NCBI GenBank assembly: GCA_963739615.1
Contig: CAVUBD010000027.1
Span: 266,769 to 330,768, forward strand
Direction: 5' to 3'
DNA: 64,000 nt
DNA from: Palsa-504 sp963739615
GTDB lineage: Bacteria > Actinomycetota > Actinomycetes > Streptosporangiales > Streptosporangiaceae
Shown here piece by piece: positions 42,557 to 50,054 of this stretch. Position numbers and translations under genes: made by a program. Every line of letters starts with the position of its first letter. The first letter of the stretch is position 1. Under the pieces are notes generated by a model. The model did not search any database. It had not been told where the DNA came from and saw only the letters and a program-made list of their open reading frames with translations.

Positions 42557-44256
42557 TGGCCGCCGGGCTCGGCAGCTGGGGTGAGGTCGCGGCGCTCGCT
42601 GGGCGGGCGGCACGGCGCACGGCCCGGCAGCCTGCCGCGTGGCTACCGGGCATCCTTGTGCCATTGGTCGTGGCTGCGGTGTTCACCGCCGACTACGGCC
42701 GGGTCGCCGATATGATCGGCTTCCCATCGTCGGCTTCCTACCTGCGATACGTCTTGCCAGCGACGTTGCTCGTCGGCTCGGTGTATGTCGGCATCGTGGC
42801 CGGAACGGAAGCGACGACAGACGTGGAGAACGGCTTCATCTACCGCGTGCTGCTCACACCGGCTTGGCGGCCAGGTATTGCCGCGGGCGTGCTGTCTGTG
42901 GCCGCAGCCCAGGCGGCCGTGCAGAGTTGCGCGATCATTGCGATCTTCGGGGCGTTCGGCGCCGGAATCGGCGGCGGCGCCGTGGGTGGTCTCGCCGTCC
43001 TCGCAGCAGCAGTGTTGGTCGCGGTCGCGGTTGCAGGCGTCGCGGTCGCCATCGGCCTTCGCACCGGGGACAGCGAGGTTATGCAGAGCCTGTTCGGCGT
43101 GCTGCTCATCCTGCTGTTCGTCAGCTCAGCGTTCTTCCCGCCGACGGACATGCGCGGCTGGTTCCGCACCGTTGCCGAACACAGTCCGCTGACCACGATT
43201 GCCGATGGTATGCGCGCCGAGGTGCTCGGCCACCACGCCGGGGCGCGCGCTCCGGTCGGGGCTATCGGCGTCGCCGCGCTGTTGTGCGCCGTGGCGGCGA
43301 TGCTGGCACTTGGCGCGCTCCGCGCGAGAGGCGGATGGTATGCGCGCCGAGGTGCTCGGCCACCACGCCGGGGCGCGCGCTCCGGTCGGGGCTATCGGCG
43401 TCGCCGCGCTGTTGTGCGCCGTGACGGCGATGCTGGCACTTGGCGCGCTCCGCGCGAGAGGCAGGTCGGCGGCGTCATGATGGCCGCGATCCGGGTCGCG
43501 TTCCTCATCGGCTGCCGCAATGTCCTCAATGTGTTCAGGATTCCTGGGAACGTCGTCACCGTCATCGGCCTGCCGGTGCTCGTGCTGATCATATTCAGCG
43601 GCGCTTTCGGCGGGGTTGCGAGCTTGGCGGGTTTCCCGGCCCCCAACTCGCTTAGCTGGGTCGCCCCTTACGCCGTGGTGATGGGCGCAGCGTTCGCCGG
43701 GCTCGGGTCCGCCTACGACGTCGCGCGCGACGTCCAGAGCGGATTCATGGACCGGCTGCTCATCGCGCCAGCCGCCCGGGTAACGCTCGTCTTTGGCGAG
43801 GTGCTCGGCTCAGTTGGGCGTGCCTGGATGCAGCTGGCGGCGGTCCTTGCGATCGCGATTCCCTCAGGTGCCATTGTCGGCGCCGGTATGGCCGGTGCCA
43901 TCCCGTTGCTCGTACTCGCCTCAGCAGGCATCGCTACGTGGTCCGGCTTGTGGGCGCTGGCCGTGTTGTACCGGTTTCCGGCTGCACAGTCCATCGGCCT
44001 GGTCACGGCGGGCATTGTCGCGGCCAGCCTGCTGACGACCGGCCAGGTGCCGCTGCACTATCAGACGGCCTGGCTCCGCGCGGTCGCCTCGGCGAACCCC
44101 ATGACCCCGGTTCTCGAGATGAGCCGTCAGGGATTCGCAGGCCCCGTGACGTGGTCCGGCACGTGGCCCGGCCTCGTCGCGTTGATCGCCGCGACGGTCG
44201 TGCTCGTCCCGCTGACATGGGCCAGCCTGCGGCGGCTCGGTCGCGGCGCCCGTTAA
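42529..44256 (+). CDS. ABC-2 permease, two units fused by a tandem duplication
   Basis: The reading frame is 575 codons and covers two ABC-2 permeases. The first (from ATG 42529 after AGGAGGGG) has about six hydrophobic segments. A 129-bp duplication (43204-43332 repeated at 43334-43462) then shifts the frame into an Arg-rich linker, and the frame continues without a stop into the second permease (own ATG 43477). Without the duplication the first gene would end RARGRSAAS with its stop overlapping that ATG. The second permease can still be translated alone. Confidence 0.75.
   Translation: MAAAARARLVAAGLGSWGEVAALAGRAARRTARQPAAWLPGILVPLVVAAVFTADYGRVADMIGFPSSASYLRYVLPATLLVGSVYVGIVAGTEATTDVENGFIYRVLLTPAWRPGIAAGVLSVAAAQAAVQSCAIIAIFGAFGAGIGGGAVGGLAVLAAAVLVAVAVAGVAVAIGLRTGDSEVMQSLFGVLLILLFVSSAFFPPTDMRGWFRTVAEHSPLTTIADGMRAEVLGHHAGARAPVGAIGVAALLCAVAAMLALGALRARGGWYARRGARPPRRGARSGRGYRRRRAVVRRDGDAGTWRAPRERQVGGVMMAAIRVAFLIGCRNVLNVFRIPGNVVTVIGLPVLVLIIFSGAFGGVASLAGFPAPNSLSWVAPYAVVMGAAFAGLGSAYDVARDVQSGFMDRLLIAPAARVTLVFGEVLGSVGRAWMQLAAVLAIAIPSGAIVGAGMAGAIPLLVLASAGIATWSGLWALAVLYRFPAAQSIGLVTAGIVAASLLTTGQVPLHYQTAWLRAVASANPMTPVLEMSRQGFAGPVTWSGTWPGLVALIAATVVLVPLTWASLRRLGRGAR
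43204..43462 (+). repeat. tandem duplication of 129 bp
   Basis: 43204-43332 and 43334-43462 are identical except one base (G 43293 versus A 43423); period 130. Because 130 is not a multiple of three it changes the downstream reading frame. Near-identity points to a very recent event or an assembly artefact. Confidence 0.95.
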
Positions 44257-44290
44257 AAGGGCGCCGCAGGTGACTGGACGGAGGGCTCGG

Positions 44291-45439
44291 ATGGATATGG
44301 TCCCGTCGGCTTTGACGAATGTCACGCCACGGCTCACGCTTCCCGATGCGCGGGATGATCGCCTCTTCTTCGCTCAGGTCCGGGAGGATCCCTTGCTCGA
44401 GCTCGAGGCTTTCGCCCGCCATCTGGATGGCCCGCTCGTGGTGGTCAGCTCAGGCGGCTGCACGGCACTGTCTCTGGTCGCTGCAGGTGCGAGCCAGGTT
44501 GTCGCGGTGGACGTCAACCGCACCCAGAACCACGTCGTTGAACTCAAGGCAGCCGCAGCCGCAGCCGCTCCGGAGCGGGCGATTGCCTTCCTCGGCGGAA
44601 CACCCGCCACGGCCGCGGAGCGGCTCACCCTGTACAGGATCTACAGGGAGGCCCTCAGCGAGGACGCGGTCCGCTACTGGGACAGGCATTCGCGTGCGGT
44701 CGAGAGGGGCGTGCTCAATGCCGGAGTGACCGAGATGCTCCTGCGGGCGATCGCGGGTGCTGTGCGCCGCGGCGTACACCCCCGGCGCCGCATCGAGCGG
44801 TTCCTGCGCTGCACGACGCTGGACCAGCAACGCCGCTTCTATGCGCAGGAATGGGACAGCGTCCGCTGGCGGGCGCTCATCCACCTGATGGCGAACCGCA
44901 TGGTACTCAAAAAGGCGTACGATCCGGAGTTCTTTCGGCGCGTGCAAAATCCGAGCTTCGCCCGCCATTTCCTGCGCACCATCGAAACGGCTCTCACCCG
45001 TTCGCCGATCCGTGACAATTACTTCTTCCACCAGATGTTCTTTGGATACTACCGGACCCGGCTCGGCGGAGGCACTCCCCCATACCTGGCTGCGGAGAAC
45101 TGGGCCGCGATGGCCGACGTCACGCGGCGGCTCACTCTGGTGGACGGCTCGATCTCCCGGTACCTGCGCGGCTGCCCCAGCGGTAGTATCGCGGGATTCT
45201 CCATCTCGAATATCTGCGAGTGGCTTTCAGCCGCCGAGATCGAGGAACTGTTCGGCGAGATTGTCCGTGCGGCGAGGCCAGGCGCGCGGCTGTGCTTCAG
45301 GAACTTCCTTGGCTATACCGACATACCTGGCCGGTGGCGGGAGCTTGTCCGCGAGGATCGGCCGCGTGGTGATGACATGATCAAAAGAGACCGCAGCATG
45401 CTTCAATACAGAATCGCGCTGTGCAGCATCGGCTTGTGA
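44291..45439 (+). CDS. BtaA-like 3-amino-3-carboxypropyl transferase (DUF3419)
   Basis: A 382-residue protein of the DUF3419/BtaA family. The SAM-binding region reads SSGGCTALSLVAAGASQVVA then VDVNRTQNH, typical of the family. BtaA uses S-adenosylmethionine as donor of a 3-amino-3-carboxypropyl group, forming an ether to diacylglycerol in betaine-lipid synthesis. Here it ends operon A, so the acceptor is probably the island's lipid product. ATG 44291 follows ACGGAGGG. No BtaB methyltransferase is present, so trimethylation is not expected. Confidence 0.8.
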   Translation: MDMVPSALTNVTPRLTLPDARDDRLFFAQVREDPLLELEAFARHLDGPLVVVSSGGCTALSLVAAGASQVVAVDVNRTQNHVVELKAAAAAAAPERAIAFLGGTPATAAERLTLYRIYREALSEDAVRYWDRHSRAVERGVLNAGVTEMLLRAIAGAVRRGVHPRRRIERFLRCTTLDQQRRFYAQEWDSVRWRALIHLMANRMVLKKAYDPEFFRRVQNPSFARHFLRTIETALTRSPIRDNYFFHQMFFGYYRTRLGGGTPPYLAAENWAAMADVTRRLTLVDGSISRYLRGCPSGSIAGFSISNICEWLSAAEIEELFGEIVRAARPGARLCFRNFLGYTDIPGRWRELVREDRPRGDDMIKRDRSMLQYRIALCSIGL

Positions 45440-45475
45440 GGTCCAGTCGGCCGCCTGACGGTACTGCGAAACGGA

Positions 45476-46804
45476 TCAGCTGACGTGTCCATGCTGAACG
45501 GACGCTGTTATGCCGACAGAATCCAGGGCGCTTTCTACACTCTTGACGAGCAAATTCCAGTCGGTTACCAGCCCCGCGTCGGCATTGACGACTATATGGA
45601 AACGGTCACGATAGCGTACAAGCGCCAACGCAAATGGGGTGGCCGTGCAGAGCGGGTAACCGAATAGCTTGGTCACGGGAACTGAAGCCACCTCGATGCC
45701 CGCAGGCGCAGACACGTTGGTGGCGGCCACATCAATCCAGCTGTACTGCCGAAGGGTAAGCTCAGCCCGTATCCGTCCGGGTAGCAGCTGATGGCCGAGG
45801 TCAAGCAGCGTTGGTTGGCTCCCCAAGAGCTGCTGGCGAGCGTGCCGAGCGGCCTCACGGACCCGGGAAAGGTCCTTGAGGATGGGTTCACTGGTGTCGA
45901 TCAGCACCGTTGCCACGCCGATCTGATTGCCGCCCTCCTGCTCGGTGGTATTTCCACGACGGTCGACCACCATGTTGACCCGAACCAGTGTCCGATTCCC
46001 TCCCAGGGCGGCGAAGTAGTCTGACCAGATGGCAGCACTGAAAGCAAGATAAAGGTCGTAGGTTCCCCCGCCCCGCTGGCGGGCGGCCGCCTGCCATGTC
46101 GACGCGGGAACCTCAAAGAGGCACGATTTCCTCTCACGGCTCGGGCGGCCCGGCTGCTCGGGGGTCCGTAGCGTGGACTGTAGGCCCTTTATGAGGGCTC
46201 GCCATTCTCCGGCGCGGGGCGTGATCACCATCTTCGGCCATGTCTGACGAATGACGGTGGCAGTGGTCTTGGCCGCCGTCCCGAAGGCGGCGATAAGGGG
46301 TGATCTCGCAGCGCTTCGCGCGTCGATCGAGATCTCGCTCCCCGCGGTGAAGAGCGCCATCGCGGTCATGCCATCGGCGAGCGCGTGATGGACCTTCAGT
46401 ACCCCCACAGCCGCATCATCTGGCAGGCTGAGCACCGTGAAGGACCAAGGAGGCCTGCAGGGGTTCCACGGCTCGCTCTGAATTTGATCAATCGTGCGCA
46501 TGATCTCCGCCGCACCGCTGCCGACAGGCAACTCCTTCCGGAAGACGTGGTTGGTGACTTGGAAGTCCTTCGCGTCCACCCAGGTAGGCGCGACCAAGTT
46601 AAAGGGGGCCGGCCGAATCCGCTGACGGAGGCGTCCGATGCCAGCGCTCAGCTTGGATACGTGGCGAACGATCTCGTCGAAGTCCAGTTCGCGCTCCAAA
46701 TAGACAACACCAAGCATAGCGACGTTGCCATAGGGTAGGCGTCCCATGAAATAGAAGTTAGCGTCCCAGGAGTTACACTCCTCGCTGAAAACAATTCGCT
46801 CCAT
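45476..46804 (-). CDS. WS/DGAT-family acyltransferase
   Basis: A 442-residue protein of the wax-ester synthase/diacylglycerol acyltransferase family. The catalytic HHxxxDG motif is VHHALADGMTA (His139, His140, Asp144, Gly145). The frame opens further upstream, but ATG 46804 gives the family N-terminus (MERIVFSEECNSWDANFYFM) with AGGAG nearby. It joins an acyl thioester to an alcohol or amine, so it could make the final ester of the product. It is the last gene of operon B and overlaps the PhyH gene by 32 bp. Confidence 0.85.
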   Translation of the reverse strand: MERIVFSEECNSWDANFYFMGRLPYGNVAMLGVVYLERELDFDEIVRHVSKLSAGIGRLRQRIRPAPFNLVAPTWVDAKDFQVTNHVFRKELPVGSGAAEIMRTIDQIQSEPWNPCRPPWSFTVLSLPDDAAVGVLKVHHALADGMTAMALFTAGSEISIDARSAARSPLIAAFGTAAKTTATVIRQTWPKMVITPRAGEWRALIKGLQSTLRTPEQPGRPSRERKSCLFEVPASTWQAAARQRGGGTYDLYLAFSAAIWSDYFAALGGNRTLVRVNMVVDRRGNTTEQEGGNQIGVATVLIDTSEPILKDLSRVREAARHARQQLLGSQPTLLDLGHQLLPGRIRAELTLRQYSWIDVAATNVSAPAGIEVASVPVTKLFGYPLCTATPFALALVRYRDRFHIVVNADAGLVTDWNLLVKSVESALDSVGITASVQHGHVS

Positions 46805-47732
46805 CACGTCTCCTATCGTTCGCGCTCGTGTGATTGCCAGGACATAACGCGCCGTCATCGCCTGACCAAGGTCTAGCCCAACGACGGTCGGTGGTAATCC
46901 CGCGGAGAGCGAAGCGTACGTCCACTGAGACCCGCATGCTCCCGGTAGTGGTGTCCAGGGACGCGTGGACGATCCGAGGGTCATGGATGCAGATGTCCCC
47001 GGCGGAGTAGTCGGCCCATAGCCACCTGCTCTTTAGGCTGCGCGCCGTCCATTCCAGATCGTGACTGATCGGGCGATCGTCGAACGGCCGATCGGAGTGT
47101 GATCGGGCCGGCGCCAAGTCCGAAGGGGCCATCCTGTGGGAGTCTTTGAGGTAGATTAGCCCGCCGGTGTCCAGTGGGCAGTCCCCTACAGGGATCCAAA
47201 TCGTAACCACTTCCAAGGAGCCCTCGTCCATATAGGCAGCGTCAACGTGCGCCCGCGAGGACCGCTGCGAACCCTGATAGAAATGCCGGAGAATGCTTCG
47301 GCGCAGTCGCATGGGTGGTCCACCGAGCAGCACCTCGGCCAATTGGGCGAGCTTCGGCTGGCTCAGGAACCGTTCGAAAACCGGCGACCTGACGAAGCCG
47401 TACGCCGGATGTCCGCGCATACCGTGGGGCGGAAGGCCTGTCGGCACCCTTCCGGAGAAGATACCGTCAGCGGGCGAGGTCCCGGGCTTCAGCATTTCAG
47501 ATGGAAAGGTTGACAGGTACGCGCTGCGCAGGTCCATCACGCTCTGCCGGTCGAGCGCCCCCCGAAGATATACATATCCCTCTTCCTGAAAGCGCCTCCG
47601 CAGCGCGACCGGGTCGGACAGCATCGAGCTGCTGTCTTGAAGAGGTGAGAAAAGGTCATTGTAGAATGGGATGGGGACGCCGTTGGATGACAGTACCCTA
47701 CATGCGGTCATGGGGTTGGCCGGTGACTGCAT
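46773..47732 (-). CDS. phytanoyl-CoA dioxygenase-family hydroxylase
   Basis: A 319-residue Fe(II)/2-oxoglutarate oxygenase of the PhyH family. The iron facial triad is His-x-Asp in RAHVDAAYMD and His in RIVHASLD; the 2-oxoglutarate arginine is probably in GSMRVSVDVRF. It likely hydroxylates an aliphatic carbon of the pathway intermediate. Its ATG overlaps the LuxE-like stop (TGATG), so the two are translationally coupled. The C-terminal tail after position 280 is not conserved. Confidence 0.82.
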   Translation of the reverse strand: MQSPANPMTACRVLSSNGVPIPFYNDLFSPLQDSSSMLSDPVALRRRFQEEGYVYLRGALDRQSVMDLRSAYLSTFPSEMLKPGTSPADGIFSGRVPTGLPPHGMRGHPAYGFVRSPVFERFLSQPKLAQLAEVLLGGPPMRLRRSILRHFYQGSQRSSRAHVDAAYMDEGSLEVVTIWIPVGDCPLDTGGLIYLKDSHRMAPSDLAPARSHSDRPFDDRPISHDLEWTARSLKSRWLWADYSAGDICIHDPRIVHASLDTTTGSMRVSVDVRFALRGITTDRRWARPWSGDDGALCPGNHTSANDRRRDGANCFQRGV

Positions 47733-48793
47733 CAGTAAACCCCCTCAATCATCCCGTCTGACCGGGCTTCCTGGAAGATCTCGATTCGGGCCATACCCTC
47801 CCAGGGAAACCAGGCATGCGGGCCGGTCCGAACCGCGCTGTCGCGCTCAAGTAGATTCGGGATGAAGAGATCTTCCAGAAGCGTCGTTACCCGTACGCGG
47901 CCGCGTGCGCCGCGGGGCACCGACTGCCAGGGATCGGTGGGATCTACGATCTCCGCGACCGCAAGGGGCGGCGGCAGGTGGTAGCTGGGCGAATCTTGCG
48001 GCGACGGGGGATCCGCCTGCAGGGCGTGGCCCATCAGCGTGTTGCCGTAGGTGTCTATCCACTGGACCTGGGAGAGATACTGCTCGCGCACGTAGCACGC
48101 CTCTTCCGGAGTGCAGGACGTGCCCCCTGTGCAGGCCGCCCGCACGCCGTATTCGGTGAGCGGCTTGTCCAGCGCCGGCGCGAGAGCAAGCAGCAACTTG
48201 GAGGTGGTGAAGAGCAGAGACGGCCGTTCGTCGTGTAGAAGCATTTGGGCCTGATCGATCAGATGACCGAGGTAGTCGTCCACCCGGGCCGACGAGCGTA
48301 GCCGGGTCTTCACCCATCTCGGGTCGAAGTCGATGAAGAACGTGGCTCCGTTCCAGCTGTCGGCAAGGCGCTTGACGAAGTGCCCGTATGCGTGCGGGCC
48401 GCTCGGTGTCATCGCCAGGACGTCACCGCCGGCCAATCCGCGTGCCTCCAGCATGACGCGGTATATCCGGATGTCGTAGTCACCGCGGGTAACATCGACG
48501 ACCCGGCATGGTGGACCTGAGGTACCGCCGGTCTCGACAACACGGAAAGGCCGGCCGCGGAAACCGCGTGGCAGCAGGTCGCGTGCTCGCGAAGACCGGA
48601 GCGTGGATTTGTCGAACAAGCCGAACAGTTTCAGGGATTCGAAGTCGCGGATCTCGCGGAGCGGATCGAAAGGAAGCTGGTTCTTGCGTTCCAGCCAGAA
48701 CGGCGACCCCGTCTGCTCAGAGAAGTGCCAGTGCATCATGCGCTCGGTCCACTCATCGAGGGAGTAGCGCAGTTCTGGCACCCGTTCCAGCAT
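47732..48793 (-). CDS. LuxE/PaaK-like acyl-activating protein
   Basis: A 353-residue adenylating enzyme. The nucleotide loop is VETGGTSGPPCRV (about residues 87-99), followed by YDIRIYRVMLEARG and the aromatic-rich WIDTYGNTLMGHAL. It lacks the long C-terminal domain of ANL ligases. This layout is that of LuxE acyl-protein synthetase and related PaaK-like proteins. Next to a LuxC-like reductase it suggests a two-component acid reductase: activation of a carboxylate, transfer to protein, and reduction to aldehyde. Confidence 0.65.
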   Translation of the reverse strand: MLERVPELRYSLDEWTERMMHWHFSEQTGSPFWLERKNQLPFDPLREIRDFESLKLFGLFDKSTLRSSRARDLLPRGFRGRPFRVVETGGTSGPPCRVVDVTRGDYDIRIYRVMLEARGLAGGDVLAMTPSGPHAYGHFVKRLADSWNGATFFIDFDPRWVKTRLRSSARVDDYLGHLIDQAQMLLHDERPSLLFTTSKLLLALAPALDKPLTEYGVRAACTGGTSCTPEEACYVREQYLSQVQWIDTYGNTLMGHALQADPPSPQDSPSYHLPPPLAVAEIVDPTDPWQSVPRGARGRVRVTTLLEDLFIPNLLERDSAVRTGPHAWFPWEGMARIEIFQEARSDGMIEGVY

Positions 48794-48857
48794 GATGTCA
48801 GCGACGGACGCAACTCCGTCGTCCGAGGATTGGCGGATGGCGTTCAGGATTCCGCTC

Positions 48858-50054
48858 CTATCTCGCGAAGGGATAGGCCCGAGTGGGCGAGGTGCACGTC
48901 TTCAGGGCAGCCGGGTCGATGGCCAGGATGGTGGCAAGGGCGAACGGTGGCTCCCAGCCGGCGAGGGGGTGGTGGGGGTTGTCGATGTACACCAGCGTTG
49001 GGGTAAGAAAGGCCGATCCGTCTGCCTCCAGTAGCGGAGGGCGTCGCGTCATGACCCGGCTGCCCGGAAGGAGCAACCGCTCGAGCTGCGCCACTATCCG
49101 CCGCCCGTCGCTCTGCGCACAACATGCCTGGGGCCAGCGGCTGTCCGGTGGGCTGAGCGAAATCCCGTCGAGGACCTCGGCGAGTTTCTCGGCAAGGGGC
49201 AGGGGGTTTCCCAGGCATGCGATGGTGCGGATGTTCGTGCAGAAACGTCCCGCATTGGACGCGACAAGATCCGCAAGCCGTGCCGCAAGCAGGTCTGGCG
49301 ACGCCAGTGACTTCTCGTCTACGATCACGCGACCCTGCCCAGGACCTCGAAGGTCGAGCCCGCCATCTCCGGTGACGTGGGCCACAACACCGTCGCCGCC
49401 GTACACGACCTGCCGGTCGGTCACCTGGAGCAAGGCGGGCAGGACCTCCGGTGTACTCGGATAGAAGCCCAGACGTTCGGTCGGCCAGCCCACCTGGATG
49501 AGTGCCCCGAGGAGGCGCGCCGACGACAGAGGTTCGCGTCGGCTCGGTCTGATCCAGACGGCTGCGCTGGACATCGTGGCTTCGAGCACGGCTTCCAGGC
49601 AGGTGAAGGTATTGCTGGGCAACGAAACCAGCGCCAATGCGCCGTCCGGCCGTTTCGGCGCGAGCCAGTCGAGCCGGTCGAGGTGGCCGCGGAGCATCGA
49701 GCACCAGCGGTCCACAAGCGTGGGCGGCAGTCCGGCGATGGCGTGCATGGCCGTCGCGAACTCAGCGGGTCCCTGCGTGTCGGCTCCTGTGACCGTGATC
49801 TGCCCGTACCGGAACAGGTCGACGGCCTCACGAAGCAGGCGAAGGCGGTCGTCCAACCCAAACGATGGCCAGTGATCTCGCGAACTCAGGCGCGTCGCGT
49901 CGTCGCGGATGAGGATCTCGGGTGCCAGTGACAGCCGAGGGCCCGGAGCGAGTACTCCCTCCACGACGTGCACGTCCTGTGATGAATACCACCGGCCGCC
50001 ACGGAAGAGCGGCAAGGTCCAATCTTCAAGAGCCACCGTCGTTCGTGAATTCAT
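48858..50054 (-). CDS. LuxC-like acyl reductase (aldehyde dehydrogenase fold)
   Basis: A 398-residue ALDH-superfamily protein. The catalytic cysteine is in NAGRFCTNIRTIACLG and the cofactor-side region includes VSLPSNTFTCLEAVLEA and VYGGDGVVAHV. The fold matches LuxC, the acyl-CoA reductase that turns acyl-thioesters into aldehydes with NADPH. ATG 50054 overlaps the aminotransferase stop (ATGA); GTG 50066 is an alternative. With LuxE-like 64 bp downstream it would supply an aldehyde, perhaps the substrate of the adjoining aminotransferase. Confidence 0.7.
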   Translation of the reverse strand: MNSRTTVALEDWTLPLFRGGRWYSSQDVHVVEGVLAPGPRLSLAPEILIRDDATRLSSRDHWPSFGLDDRLRLLREAVDLFRYGQITVTGADTQGPAEFATAMHAIAGLPPTLVDRWCSMLRGHLDRLDWLAPKRPDGALALVSLPSNTFTCLEAVLEATMSSAAVWIRPSRREPLSSARLLGALIQVGWPTERLGFYPSTPEVLPALLQVTDRQVVYGGDGVVAHVTGDGGLDLRGPGQGRVIVDEKSLASPDLLAARLADLVASNAGRFCTNIRTIACLGNPLPLAEKLAEVLDGISLSPPDSRWPQACCAQSDGRRIVAQLERLLLPGSRVMTRRPPLLEADGSAFLTPTLVYIDNPHHPLAGWEPPFALATILAIDPAALKTCTSPTRAYPFAR

